A DNA stretch of 64,000 nucleotides, taken from positions 221,125,978 to 221,189,977 of the forward strand of contig OX465281.1 of assembly GCA_949987705.1 (NCBI GenBank), given 5' to 3'. Below, piece by piece: positions 27,211 to 41,600 of this stretch; position 1 is the stretch's first letter; each line of letters begins with the position of its first letter. Source of the DNA: Thereva unica (Eukaryota; Arthropoda; Insecta; Diptera; Therevidae). A program made the translations under genes and the position numbers. The notes under the pieces were generated by a model. The model saw only the letters and a program-made list of their open reading frames with translations. It was not told where the DNA came from and ran no database searches.

Positions 27211-29282
27211 CATGTCAAGCGCAATTACCAAAGACCACCTAAAGACATCGATCCGCATTTACATTTATGTAACAGAAACTTCTAACAGTCAACAGCAGAA
27301 CCAGAATTTCTGCAATCTGCAACTTGATAAGTTTCATAAACATTCTATAAAGAGATCTTTTCTCAAAGCCCGAAATAACCTAACTAGCAGTGCAGAACGT
27401 GAAAAATAATCAACCGCAGAAAGTGTAGAATTTCGTTAACTAATCAGCTTAAGTATTTTAATTTTATATAAAAGCTGCTGCCCCCTTTGGACGTATCCAA
27501 AAAGCTTAATCCCAACTAAGCATCGAGATGCGCGCGCCGCCGTCTCAAGAGGAATAGTTTTTGCCCCGGTGCCCGGTCGGTGGTTGTCTCGGACTAAGAG
27601 TAGAGTAACTTTTGTTGACAGATACTCCTCTGTACTTACCTACTTTAGTATACATTCTATATGAGCCATGCGAAATCGCTTCTAGATTTCTGATGGTTGT
27701 TTTAGACACATTCTGCCCACGAAATCGTACTACTTGAAAAATTGAGTCACAAATTATACCTTAACTAGACAATTCTACTTTATTATACTAGTAACTGGAC
27801 AATTGGCAGACGTTTTATCCAACAGCTTGTTGCCCAAACACCGAGTGTGGAGTAGTGAAAAAGTGATAAACATCTAGATATGAGTGAAGCTCTATATTAC
27901 AATTATGTCGTCGGTATACGAACGGTATTTCATTTGGGGGGAGGAGGAGGATAGGGCGGAATGGTCATCTCAGCTTTAGTCGAAGCTCATCCGATTAGGT
28001 GATTAGGCTTGAAGCTTGAGATATATAATCGTGTTCTGGATCGATCGATCTGGTTCGTAACTTGGAGGAAACATCGAGGATCAATATTCCAGTGTCTAAG
28101 GTTGATTATAGTCATATTCGAGCAGCTCGATCAAAGTACGGTCGGGGCTTAGACTTTACTGTAGATTAAAGCGTGACTTATTGTATTATTTTACTAGTTT
28201 TTTAGTTGGTGAAATTAAAAGTGTTTTTATTAATAATATTAGTTCGTTTTTAAGTATGCAAAAATAAAAAAAAGAGTGATCGCGAAAAATTTGCAAATGT
28301 GATCTTCTTTCATGCCAACGGATGAAACTAAATATAACTTAATAGAGAACTAATTTACGGCTTAATTACTTCCTAATTTTTAAGCTTGTTATCAATGGCG
28401 AGTTTGTAAGATCAGTTTTATCAGTAAGTAAGAGATCTAATATCCGGATAAAAAGAGGAATGAGTTGGAAGTAGTTCAAGAGTGATCGAAGGCTGCTGGT
28501 TAAAAGACATAATAACATATATAATATATATTTTTTTTCACAACATCATAAACAGGCGACAGTTTAGTGTGAATCAAAGTCTACCAAGTACGCGAACACA
28601 CAAGTATGAGACACACAATAGGATTTTATTATTAGTTAGTGTGATTATGGGAAGCAGAAGCATTCATATTTGCTAAGAAAATCTCTTCATAAAGCGTCGT
28701 GATGTGATATGATAACTGAATGTGGCCTGAAGTTGTGTTATTATTGACGGGTAGTTGTTGTGTGATATTTGCGTAAAAGAACAGTGAACCAAGGCTTTAC
28801 GTATCTCTAAAGAAATTTATATATTTAAATATATAAATGTATATATAGGCATCATTATACACAGTGTACTCTATTCTCATATATACATATATAAAATTTT
28901 TATATAAAAATTTTTGTGCGAAGAAGCGCGATTCTTCTCATAAGGAAAAGGGATTAGTGAAAGAAAAATAATTAAATGAAATAAAATAACGACGACATGG
29001 TTATCATAACAGAAAATTTAATAAGAAATGATTTTTATCATTTTTGAAAGTCATTTGCATAAATAAATTCTTTTTTACACCTTTCTTTATCCGCGCTCGC
29101 TATCTAGTTAAAAATGTCTGGCTAAATGTTTCGTTATAACAGGATGACTGCAATTATAATTGGTAGTCACTCTGTACGATCGTATCGTGAAAAATCAATT
29201 ATAGTAAAAAGAAAATAAATATCCTGATAGTGACTTTAAAAAACCAAAAAAATAAAAATAGTAAATCCTTTTTTCTGTACAG
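27211..29282 (+). promoter_or_regulatory. upstream region of Oatp copy B
   Basis: No coding exon recognised. A TATATAAAAGC box at about 27463-27473 precedes a locally GC-rich stretch (27525-27600, CGCGCGCCGCCG) in otherwise AT-rich DNA, a possible promoter or first non-coding exon. TTTTTCTGTACAG at 29270-29282 could be the acceptor of a 5'UTR intron just before the start codon. These are inferences. Confidence 0.3.
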
Positions 29283-29329
29283 TATTTATAATTTATATTT
29301 TACGTAACATCCCCTAAAAAATAAAAAAA

Positions 29330-29604
29330 ATGAACATTCAGGATAATCGCGATACTGAAGCTGAAGAAACTGAAAGATTGCACACTGGTGACTCTGAAGA
29401 CAAGTTAGAAAATTTTGATGGTGGTGAAAATAAAGAAAAATTAAATAGTAACTTTATTAATGGTAATTATCGAGATTGTGAGAAAGATGTCGATGAGAAC
29501 GAGAAGAGTGAAAGTGCTGATATCAATAGGGTATTGCGTAATATGCCCTTAACTGATGATACAACATGCGGTTTTTGGATATTCCGAGGATCATGTTTTC
29601 AAAG
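29330..29604 (+). CDS. Oatp: Oatp copy B exon 1 (start codon)
   Basis: It encodes an acidic, low-complexity cytosolic N-terminus ([17 protein letters not shown]...) followed by [17 protein letters not shown], the conserved entry to helix 1. Donor GTTTAA. Splicing to exon 2 restores QRFANKKAY, confirming phase. This is the only exon 1 seen in the window. Confidence 0.9.
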
Positions 29605-32600
29605 GTTTAAAATTAATATTTAGTTATTAGTTATAAAAAAAATCGAGTTGAAATTCAAAGTTAGTTAATTCCTTTTTGTATAATCAAAATAATACTTAAG
29701 TATTGTGATTGTGTTGAGTGATTGGATAAAAAAACAAATTTTAAAAACCGACTACAGAAAAAACGAACCGCCTTCAAAAGTGATTCTTCCTTCCTAGATC
29801 TATTCTGAGTGGATTAATGTTGTTCAGAATTACAAACAATTATTTCATCCTTTTTTTGTGTATCGCGGGATTGGTTTTTTTTAAGTCGGTTTTTAAAATT
29901 TATTTTTTATTTCGTACTCTTTAGTCCATTAATTTTTTTCGGGGGCAATTTAAAAAAAATTATTAAGGAAGGTCCATACGGACAGATTTACTTGTCCAAA
30001 TTGGCTTGCGCAAGTGAATTGGCACAAATAAATCGGTGCGTGTGGCTTGCACAAGCCAAAATGTTTGGCTTGTACAAAATATGTCTTGGCTACAACCCAC
30101 CGTTGTGCACCGAGTGACCGGGTTGATGGATAAAAATCCAAGCAATTGATTTTCTCTGTAATATAATTCAAAATAAGACCGCATCCGCACACAACAAAAT
30201 TGAATGTCATTGAGTGTTGTGGGCTCTTTTGGTAGGGTTTTCCTACACTTTGTTCTAGGTCTTCCAACTCGACAGATTCCTTGGTGATTCCAATCAAGCG
30301 CCTATTTGGCTAGACTCTCGTTTGCACCTCGCAAGGTGTGGCCATTCCAATTCCATTTCATTTGCATGATTTCGTCATCTATTCTTTCTTGGCCGGCAGT
30401 TCTTTATTTAATCCATTCTATCTTGCCGGCGGAATTTTTGGATGAGAAGGCGCCTTGTGATGAATTGGTCGACTTTTCATGTTTCGCAAACATACAAAAG
30501 AATTGCTTTAACAGTGAATTTGTGAGTTTGTAATTTGTGATGTTTGGGACAAAAAGTTGCGAAATTTGGTTCAATTTTTAACTGCGATTCTTTTCTTTCC
30601 GAAAATGGAATTTACGTAAAATGAATATCATGCCACCTTGTCTAACTAAAACTTGCACCACCAATTACATTTAATTTCGCCTGGTCTCATAAAAATGCTC
30701 ATACCTGGTCTATTGCCTATGTAAATTCTCGTCTCAACTCCTGCCTCACGGTACCAAAGTTTCTCTCGACTTGGAAGCATGTTTTAATCATACTCATTAC
30801 CAAGTGCCCTTATCCTACCAGTCCTTCCGATAAATATAAATATCACAATCTGGCTTTCGTAATCATCACAGCCTTCAATCACGTCCTACTTCTGCTAAAA
30901 CTGCTATACTTTGCTCCCTCTGCTCTTAAGCTTTTGTAAAATTTCTTACCTAATCGCTCTCAAAAGATTAAACTAGGTGGTTAAAACTCCTCAAGTGCGC
31001 TACTCCACGCTAGAGTCCCCCAAGGCTCCATTTTTGGGCCTTTTTATTCAGTATTTTTACTAACGATATTCTAAGATTCATAGTTAGCACTAGCTAACTA
31101 GCAGATTGTAAACAATCTGTCGAGAAAGTTGAAAGCCGTGCTACTTTACTCGCTGCGTGTGGGCTTGTTAGCTAGTAAGCAAGCCGTGTGTCCTCATAGC
31201 TGCAAGTAAACTAGCTGTGATTATCTTATTATTTGGTTTCATTTACTACAAAATGACGGAATTAGTTATTATTATTATTATTTATTTTCAATATTTGTAC
31301 AAAGAAAGATTCTTACATTAGTACAATAAACGGAGGAAAAAAAAGACAAAATGGAAAATTAACAGTAAAATAAAAAAAAACCTACTTACTAACTAACATT
31401 AAAAGATATCTTATAATATACATAAAAAATAATTAAAAAAAAAACAAAAGATAAAGTAAAAAAAGAAAGAAAGATAAAAACAAATTATTATTGTAGTAGG
31501 CAAATAATAAATTCCACTTCTGATGTTTGTAGTAGGCAAAATAGTCAAACACTTCTGATTTTCTGTTTCTTCAAATAATTCAATCCAATAATCCCACTCC
31601 TGAAATTATAATTATTTCTCCTAATAATAAGTCCAATCCAGTTCTCAAATATCGTTGTCAGGTCAAATTCTTCCAATTCTAATATTTAAGTCCAATAATC
31701 CTTCTACAAAATAAGTAATTGACACAACAAATTTATTACACTTTATTCTTTATTTAACTGTCCAATATCATCAATAATACTCCAATAATACCAATAATAA
31801 TTTTCAACGCGACTGCATCCGACCAAATTCACGACAAGACTCTAACTAACTCTTTTCAAATTCTCAAGCGTTATATACCGATACATAACAAACGATTTCG
31901 TTACTTTACATAGGGATTTCATCATCCGATTCTACTAATTATCCCATTGGTCAACTCAAATCACCAGATCCTAAGAACGTTGCTTTCTTGTTGCCGGTTT
32001 TCATTTGTTCCTTTGTTCTTTTCTCGAATTTGGATTTTTATGACTTAAGGCAACAACAACACATCGCCCTTTTACATGGAAATATCTGGCTGCTTAAATA
32101 AAACTATTTCAAGGTCTTTTTTTCCAATATTTGAGGTTCTAATATGTACATAATTTTTGTGTTTGGCACTGTTGCCGTATTAATTTTGGGATTTTAGTTT
32201 TCTTTAAAATTTAATTACTACATTATAGAGAGATCAAAAAGAAAAAAGAGAGAAAAAAAAGAAAAATAGATTTGCAGTTTGAGAGAACTAAAGTGCCAGC
32301 TAGATAGATAGTATTTGCATTTCAAGACGGTCTGCCCGTAAGGTATTCAAAAAGACGCCTTTTAAAAACACAGCTTGATTCGATAAATTGCAAATTGTAA
32401 GGAAGAGTATTCCAAAGCAGAGCTGCATAAACAAAGTATGAACGTTGGCCTAGCAAAGAACGAAACCGAGAAATAATTACATTATTATTTCTACGCGATT
32501 GCGAGAGCTGGAGGTATTTAGAGAGGTAGGAGGGTTTTTGCCGTCTAAGTATATCATGAAAAAACCTCAGCAACCTCAAGTCTTTATAAGTTTTTAAGGA

Positions 32601-35600
32601 ACACCCCAAGACATTGTTCACAAAAGGCGTAGTGTGATCATACCGTCGTAGATTATAAATAAAGCGTATACAATCATTGTATGCGACTTCAATTTTCCGA
32701 GCACAAGAAGCATCTAACGAAGGAAAGACTAAGTAGCCATGCATTAGATGGGGAAGGAGTAGCGCTTTTGCTAAGCGCAAACGAAGGGCGCAATTCATCA
32801 AGTTTCCATACAGACGGAGTTTCCTGAGAAGACAATATATAACGGATATGGTCACAACATGTCATATCGTGGTTTAGAGTTATTCCGAGATTTTTAACAC
32901 GATCTACACGCTGAATAGGATTGCCATTTAAAATGACTCTGGGAAAAACCAGACTGGGGTTAACAGAGTGAGCTAGAACTAGATATTGCGACTTGCCTGG
33001 ATTGAGTGATAGGCGATTAGCCGAAGCCCAAAGAAGAACATTTTGTAAGTCCTCGGATAGTTTCCGCACCCCTGAGACCAATTGGTCCTTAGGCATAGAG
33101 AGATACAGCTGTACATCATCAGCGTACATGTGAATTTTGGAGTTGTTTACTACTGCAGGAAGGTCATTAATGAATATACTAAATAGGAGAGGGCCAAGAA
33201 TTGAACCTTGCGGAACACCACAGCAGAGGATGGTAGAGGTTGAAGCACGATTATGTAGCATTACCTGTTGCGAACGGTTATTCAAGAAACTATGCATAAG
33301 CTTGAGAGCAGATGAGGAGAAACTAAACTGTGTGCGGAGCTTTTCGAGAAGTAGGGAGTGGTCAACATTATCCAAAGCCTTGGAAAAGTCTAGTAGTGCA
33401 AGATAGCAGACTTGGTTCCCATCTAAGTAGTTCCTAATGTCAGTCGTGACTTTAAGAAGTGCAGTATCACAGCTGTAGGATTTTCGAAAACCAGATTGGC
33501 AGGGATTTATAAGCTGATAACGTTCACAGAGCTCGACAATTTGAAATGCAATCAGTTTCTCAAGAACTTTTGCTAAAAACGGTAAGATACTAATAGGACG
33601 GAAGTCAGCAGGGCGCTCAGGGGAAGAACATTTGGCAACAGGGAGTACAAGGGCTTCTCATCAAACAAGGACTGCATAAGCCCCTCAAAAACCTTAGTCT
33701 TATCATTACCGTCAGTAAATGTGAAAATGTTTTCGCAAGGTAATCCCTCACAACATTCACCTAGACTACGACGATCAGTGTTAGTAAAGTCACGGTAAGT
33801 AATTGTTTTAGCAGGTTGAGATCCAACTGGAATATTGCAACAGACATATGATAGATCATGGTCTAGGAAACTCGGAGCGGAAATTTGGTTCTGAAAGACA
33901 ATTAGGCGACTGTCACTGGTGAGTAGCAGATCAAGTTGTGATGGATGTGTTGCTTTAAAATAGGTTGGCAGAGCATTAATTGTATTTAAACCAAGACGGT
34001 GCATTGTGTATAGAAATTGCTGCTGTTGGCCACACTACTTTAGAAGATTCACATTAAAATCTCCACCAACTAAGAGATTACTATATTTCCGCGAGGAGTT
34101 ATCTATCGCTTGTTCCAGCTCGAAGAAATTATCCGTATTAAACAAACCAGGCGGACAATAGACAGATATGAGAAGAATTTTCTCCGAGTTGCAGAACACT
34201 TCAACGCCCAAGAATTCAGTTAGAGCTATTAAGAATCACAAATTAATATTCTTGGTCATGTTACGCTTAATGAACAGTGTAATAAGAACTTTACCAAAAA
34301 TACTCCATTATGTATTATCAAAACTGCATGTGGATTTTATATTTAACACAACATTTTGGTTTTTTCTTTATTTTAGATTTGCAAATAAAAAAGCATACGT
34401 TATAATTTATGGTATAGTCGGTCTTATATACTCAATGACATATGCATACTTCACTGCAACGATAACAACGATAGAAAAACGATACAAAATCCCATCAAAA
34501 AATACTGGAATCATCACAGTAGGAAATGATATTAGTCAACTTTTTGCATCAGCTGTATTAAGCTACTATGCTGGAAAAGGACATAGACCAAGATGGATAG
34601 GATTTGGTATGATTTAGATCTTATTTTCTTTTAAAAGTAATGCAATTGTAATTGTTTTTTTAATAAAGGTTTACTTACAATTGTAACATTTTGTGTACTA
34701 ACGGCTGTGCCGCACTTCTTGTATGGTCCTGGAGACGATGCCTTGTTACTGACAAAAGAATATGGTGCAACTGCTGATGAGAATACAACAATGGAAGTTT
34801 TGGAGCAACAAAGATCAAAAATAATGTGTAGAACGAAAGGTAGAATATAATATATACAGTTTTTTCACATTAAATTCACCCTTTTGCAAATCAAATTAAT
34901 ACTTTTGCAAATTAAATTCATCTTTTAACAAATAAAATTTCCCTTTTTGCAAATAAAATTTACCTTTTAGCAAATGAAATTCACCTTTTTGCAAAATGAA
35001 ATTCACCCATTTGAAAAGTACTTCAAGCGATCAAGCTCGACCCACCATAATCTATTATACATTTTGTTATTAAGAAAATACACACTCTACTATTTCTACC
35101 ACCACATTCTCCAATGCTGAGGACCATCGAGAAAGTCCTTTCCAAAAGCGAACGGAGTAACACTTTTATTTTCAGATGTACTTTCGTTGTAGGATGTGGG
35201 ACTCTCACTGCCAATGGAAAAGTGATTTTAAGATTCCCAATTGTTTTGGCGCACGCCATACTATTAGCTTATGGGTGCAGCGAGGCCCGTCGGGTTTCAA
35301 CTAGTAATATATAATGTAAAAGTACTTAATTTTCAAATGGGTGAATTTGATTTGCAAAAAGGTGAATTTAATTTGCAAAAGGATTAATTTGATTTGCAAA
35401 AAGGGTGAATTTAATGTGAAAAAACTGTATAAAAAATGTTTTAATTATAAATAATATAAACATACAATTTTATATTACAGAAGGAAAGGCTGCAGAATGT
35501 GAGGCTGGTGAGGGAAGTTTCGCTCCTCAAGTAATTTTATTTACAGCACAATTTATTTCTGGAATTGGTGGACCACTGTACTATACTCTTGGTGTAGCAT

Positions 35601-38600
35601 ACATGGATGACAATATCAAAAAATCGAAAACACCAGCGTTGTTAAGTGAGTACAATTCTAATATTACTTTTCATCATTCACGTTTTGATCTGCTGAAAAT
35701 ATGATAACAAAAATGCCTCCTCCCTACCAAAAAAAAAGATATTTTATCTAAAATTTCTCTTCACGTGCTGGAAATGTTCCTTCTTCGTGAGTTTGCTTAA
35801 TGTCAATTCTTGATGAAAGTATTTGCTCGTCTCCACTTGAGCGAGACGAATGTTGCTGTTGCACGGCCGATGCGGCTGTGAACGTCGGCCGTCGATGCCA
35901 CTTTAGTTTCCTCAACTAATGATTCCAAATATTTGAACGTCGGAACCTGTTCGATTTGGGTTCCATCGAGGTGAACACTGGTCCTCGATCCGTCCGTTGT
36001 GAACACTTTGCTCTTTTCTGCATTTAATTTTAACCCGTATGACTGGGCGATGCGGGAAATGTCGTATAAGGTGTTGCTTCGGCATCCATGTCGGCGATAT
36101 CGTCGACGAAGATTACGTCGGTTACGAAGTTGTTGTCGTCGTATCGAACTCCGAGTCGTCCATCGAATACTTCACCCATAATCTCGTCGAATACAACGTT
36201 GAAGAGAAGTGGCGAAGCGACGTGTTCAGTTTTCAAGGCTCTCCACAAGCTGTTCCAATCGATGCAATCGAAAGCGGATTTAAAATCGATGAAAATGACG
36301 CCAACAACGAATTCATTCTTCCATTAGCTGACGGAATGCAAATATTTGATTAATACATCCTCGATGTGGTCTAAATCCCGCTTGTTCTTTCCGACTCGTT
36401 TGCTCTCGATGTTTCTGTTGCCTCGATCGTATGATTTTCGTAAATGCTTTGTCAACGATCGAAAGGAGGATAAAACCGCGATAATTCTTGCATTCCCAAC
36501 TGTCGCTATTTTTAAAATTCGCTTTCTTCCATCCCGACGGGACACGATCCGAATGCCATATGTGTGTTATTAGGACATAGAGGTTTTGTGATAAGACATC
36601 ACCTCCAGTTTCGATCATTTCGGTGGTTACTTCGTCTATTCCCGGCTATTTTCCATTTTCAGCGATTTTATTGCCGTCTCGAGAAACTGATGCGTCTGAG
36701 GCTGTTCGATAATCGGCGGTTCTGGTGCTGGACCTTGTGGCGGATCGTGGCTGTACAGCTGGTAGAAGAGTTCTATCCACCGCTGCAGGCACCCATGGGG
36801 AGATGTCACGAAAGTTCCATCCGATTTTTTGATGTTGTCGTTTGTTGATGTTGTTTTGCCGCCTAACCGCCGGCTTGTCTGGGACAGCGCCCGATACTCG
36901 TGCCTCGACGCGTTTTTTTTCCATTTCATTATTGCTCAAAGTCGACGTGTTTCTTTCGTTTCCGCTGATTGACGAGGTTCAGGCAGCTGTCCGAGATCCA
37001 TGGCTGCGTCCGTTTACGGATAGATGGGCATAACTCCATTGCACCACTCCATAATAGATTCCGACAATTACCTTTCTTCTACATCGATATCGTTCGGTAT
37101 TGCAAGCGCCGCGAATTTGTTGGATAATGCCATATGAAACTTTCGCCCGATGGCCGGGTCCCGTAGACACGGTGGTGGCACCGTTATCTTTGCTCTTTGT
37201 AATCGCATCTGTAATTTCACTTGAACTAGATAATGGTCCGATCCGCAATCGGGCCCGTACGTCTTTGAACGTCGATGGGAATCTTGCATTGTTCAAAATG
37301 TGGTCTAACATCGCCGAGTCTTTGCCGGATGGATTTCGCCAGGTGAGTTGGGGTTTGAGTGGATGGCGAAAATGCTGTTGCCAACGATCAAGTTGTTTGA
37401 CGCTGCGAATGAAAGCAGGAGTAAGCCGTTGTCGTTAATTACTCCGTGTCCGAATTTACTCATCGTTCCTTTGGAATTTTCCCATCGTTATCGGTTCGAT
37501 CTGCTCCTGAATGTGCGCTTAAGTCCCCAGCGAGTATTATTAATTCGGTTCGAGGTATCATATTCAGCGTCTGTAGAAGATGATTGTAAAATTCGTCCTT
37601 GTTCGCGTCCGTGCTGATCTCGGTTGACGCATGAACGGATACGATATAGGTCTTGATCGTTCCACCGATGGTTATAGCCACCAAACGCTCGAATATCGGT
37701 TGGAATGCGATAACGCTGCTGGCCTCTCGTCTCTCACTACAGGAATAGTAAAGCGTCATCGTTTCGTCGATTGTTGGCGGGACGATTGTCAATATTCCGG
37801 ATCCGGTAAGCCGTAGTTCCGATAGCGCAGCAATTGATATTTTGAATTTCAACAATTCCATTGCTATGATTTCCTTTTGACCCACGTGATGTCCTGTTCG
37901 TACATTCCACGCGGAAAATTGAATTTCCATTTTCGGTGTGACTAATTTGGGTGTTCGGCCAGTAACCCTCTTCTCACCAGCATTCCTGGTCCCCAGAGCT
38001 GGCGCATCGGCTGTCCCGGATGCAGTAGCATTATTTTTCGTGAATAGTTAGTTCGTGTATTCATACGGTTTCTTGCCAAGTTTCTTCGGTTTCCCGACTT
38101 CGGTCAATTCGGCAGGTCGACCACCCTGCTCCTTTCACACCCTGGACTTGGGACCAGACGACGTCAGAGTTACCCCTAGACTACCGAGGCCCCCAGAACT
38201 AGAAACTTCGTCACCTAAAAAGTTAATTCCCGATTGTTTAGAGAAGCTAACGATTTTGGAGTTAAAATTATCACGCAAGTAAATTGCTACTCCGCCGCCG
38301 ATGCGACCTTGCCGATCATTACGAATGTTTTGAAACCATCATTGGAAACCATAGATAAGTAACGCATCTTTGCTGGTGGCCTTAGAATGAGGTCATTTGC
38401 CCGCGAGCAAATGCTTATTTGCCTTGGTGGATACGTACCTTAATTGCGCTTTTTCCACCGGAATAAACACTTTTTTGTTTCCCCAACAATGTTATATCTG
38501 GAACACTGTCCTTATTCTCATTCTCCCCGCTTACAGTGCTCGTTTTTCACGCTATAGACTAGGATTTCGTTCCTAAATAGAACAATTCGAGTGCGGGATA

Positions 38601-41600
38601 ATTTATTCTCGCAGAACTCAACTCCTACAACATCAAACGCCATCTACTACCTACAGATCAAACGTCATCTACTTCAGCACCTTCTGACACCTATAAACTA
38701 TCATAATTTTCTTTTTCTACGCCTCTTGTAGAATACGAGCATTCTGATATTGCATTTAGACACGGAATTGCGGGCATTCCGCACCCATGTGGAATATTCA
38801 TTCCATCACTTGTTATGGAATGACTACTAGGGGCGACATCTGTTGCTCAAAATCCAAGAATATGATGGTGTTATTCTTTTTATTTATTAATTAATAAATT
38901 AAAGGAAAAAAAGAAATATTTCAATAATAAACAATCAAAGATGTTCCGCTAGACCATTTTTGCTTTAAATAAACAATTAAATTATTAAATTACAGAACAT
39001 AAAAGCATTTTTTGAATAACTTTTCGGCGGCATCTATTGTCAAATTATTTAATTAGGAATAGGTTGCGCCTTTATCCGTTCAACCAGTAAATGCCATTGA
39101 TTCTTAACTGTCATTTTCTTCAGTTGTGATTTTCTATATTAATTAAACATGTCCAGTAATGAGAATTGTACGCCCCCAGAACTTATTGACTTAGCAAATA
39201 AGACGATGATAGAGTTACTACCTACCAAATCCAAGGAAGTATATCTACATTCTTACGAACAATTTAAGGCTCAAGCAGAACCAATCCGTTCCGTCCGTTT
39301 TTAAAAGTTGGAAATTTGACATTTCCATAAATTTTCCATGAGACGAACGGAACGTGTAGTCACAATCAAGCGGACGGAATGTCAAAAAGAACAAAGGAAA
39401 AACGTGCGGAGCGGACGGAACGGATTGGTTGTGCTTCAGCCTTTATGGATTGGCGTAAATGTAACAATTTCAAACTGCAGTAATTTTACTATAAATTTTG
39501 TTAATAATAAAGAATAAAAATTATTTTAAAAATGTTTAAAGATGGTTTGGGAATTATTTACAAACAATATCATTGATATTTACTTTTTATAATTATTTTG
39601 GATAGTTAAAATTGTTACGAATGAGCACTACTAATATGTTATTTAGGGTTAAAATATCTTGCTGTGCTTTATGCATTTATATTTTTGACAATAGCTTTAC
39701 ATTAGGATTACGTTTTTGTTTACAAAATAATAATAAAATCTATTTTAGAGGCGTAGAAAAAGTATAGTCTGCAACACGTTTTGAATGGCAAACTTCCACT
39801 TGTGCGGAATATGCATCATTCCAAACTTGTTACAGAATATACTATTCTATGCATTTCAATATTTTTGTTAAACCGCATTTCATTATTCTTTCTCCAGGTC
39901 TTTCATATTTCGTGCGGATGTTGGGGCCAGCCGTAGGATACACCCTAGCATCGTTCTGCTTGAGACTATACATTTCTCCAGATCTCACACCTGTGATTAC
40001 AAATAACGATCCTCGCTGGATCGGGGCTTGGTGGCTAGGATGGATAGTTTTAGCGATCTTATTGTTTATATCTGGTATTTTCCTGACAATGTTCCCTCGT
40101 ACTTTACCAAGAGCTGTTGCTAGAAAAATGGTAGAAAGACAACGGAAAAAGAAGAATGGAATTGACAAGGCTGATGAGCCTGAACAGCCGGCATCGTTCA
40201 AAGGTAAGTTAACTCAAATTCTTCTTGTTATGGATAAACAAAAACTATTTTAATACGCTTTTATTAGCTTCACTTGTAACTATGTAATAAAATCTTGGAA
40301 GTTAAATTTGACCCATTTCCCGGTTTCCGATTAAGCTGAAATTTTGCATACATGTTTAGTTTGGATGACAATGCAATCTGACCATTTAAAAAAAAAATCA
40401 AGATGGCGGTTCCAAGATGGCGGCCGAATTTTGCAATTGTGCTCCCCGACCCCCGATATGGGTATCTAATGAAAGGGTATGACAAGTAGAATACAATTTA
40501 CTATGTGGCGTTATTCAAAATTCAAAATAGCGACTAACACAAAATGGCGGACTATGGCTTTCTTTATAACCGACTCGTTATGGGTATCTAATGAAAGGAT
40601 ATGACAAGTAGAATACTATTATCTATGTGGAGTCACTCCAAATTCAAAATGGCGGCCGAAACAAAATGACGACGAACCCAAAATGTGGATCACCTTTTTC
40701 TTTACAACGCGCTTGGTATGGGTATCAAATAAAAGCTTATGAAGAGTGTAGTACAGTAAGCTGAGTGACATCATTTTAAATCTAATATGGGGGAATACAT
40801 ATAAAAATACCTGGTTGCCTGTAAAGTCCGTATACGGGCGAAGTTTTTACGTGACAACGTCTTGAGACTTGAGAGTTGAGACTTGAGACTTGAGACTTGA
40901 GAGTTGAGAGTTGAGAGCTGAGAGTTGAGAGTTGAGACTTAAGACTTGAGACTTGAGACTCGAACAGAGCGATGAGTCATAAGGTAACGGAGAATTTGCT
41001 GATAACTTTTTTGCGAATGACTCCCAGGGTATACCGATTTAGGGTGGGGTGAAAAGTTCCGATGTTAATAAAATATGTGGCATATATGAGCCGCTCAGTG
41101 CACAAATTGATTAACTCCATAAAACAAAAAGTAGAGAAATGCGACGAAATAATGTATACCTACGTTGTTTTTTAATATTCCCTTATTATTCAATGGCCAA
41201 TATTATTCAATGGTCAAAAAAAATTGCCTTTTAATGGTGTTAATCTTTATTATTCCGAAAGTTATTATAAATATAAGAAGTTATGAGTATACCATGTGCT
41301 TTGACACTTAAATATGAAATTTTTCAAAAAGTGGAGTTAATCGATGTGTGCACTGAACGGCTCATATATGAATATAGGTAAAGAGCCCCACGCTTTTTTA
41401 CATTTTGAAAGGTAGGTTGTTCCCATATACTAGCTGAAGCAATAAAAACTTTACATTCAAAATTATTTTTGAAGTGAAACTTCTTTAGGGACGTTTGCTT
41501 AAAAAAATTTACATGAGAGTGAATCAATTTCATTCGCGTAACGCTCTCACACATGAAAAATCGTCAGAACTTTCGTATAACGATGGGAAATGGGGCGGAC

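Larger units (their letters stand above)
38709..39842. mobile_element. copy B-specific insertion with short inverted ends and a recombinase-like ORF
   Basis: Copy A is continuous across this site, so about 1.1 kb was inserted into copy B. CTTTTTCTACGCCTC near the left edge (38712-38726) is inverted at 39749-39763. Further GGAATATTCATTCC / GGAATATGCATCATTCC-like motifs lie in both subterminal regions. It contains the short ORF at 39149 and a nested MITE at 39267-39442. Confidence 0.6.

Noticed and set aside
29950..30297. 115-codon minus-strand ORF as a host gene
   Set aside because: Its start is the C-terminal RTE-like motif (WNHQG...RVGRPRTK frame nearby), so it is LINE debris.
40861..40961. 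Telomere-like repeat
   Set aside because: The unit is TTGAGAC/TTGAGAG, not TTAGG, and it is a short intronic array.
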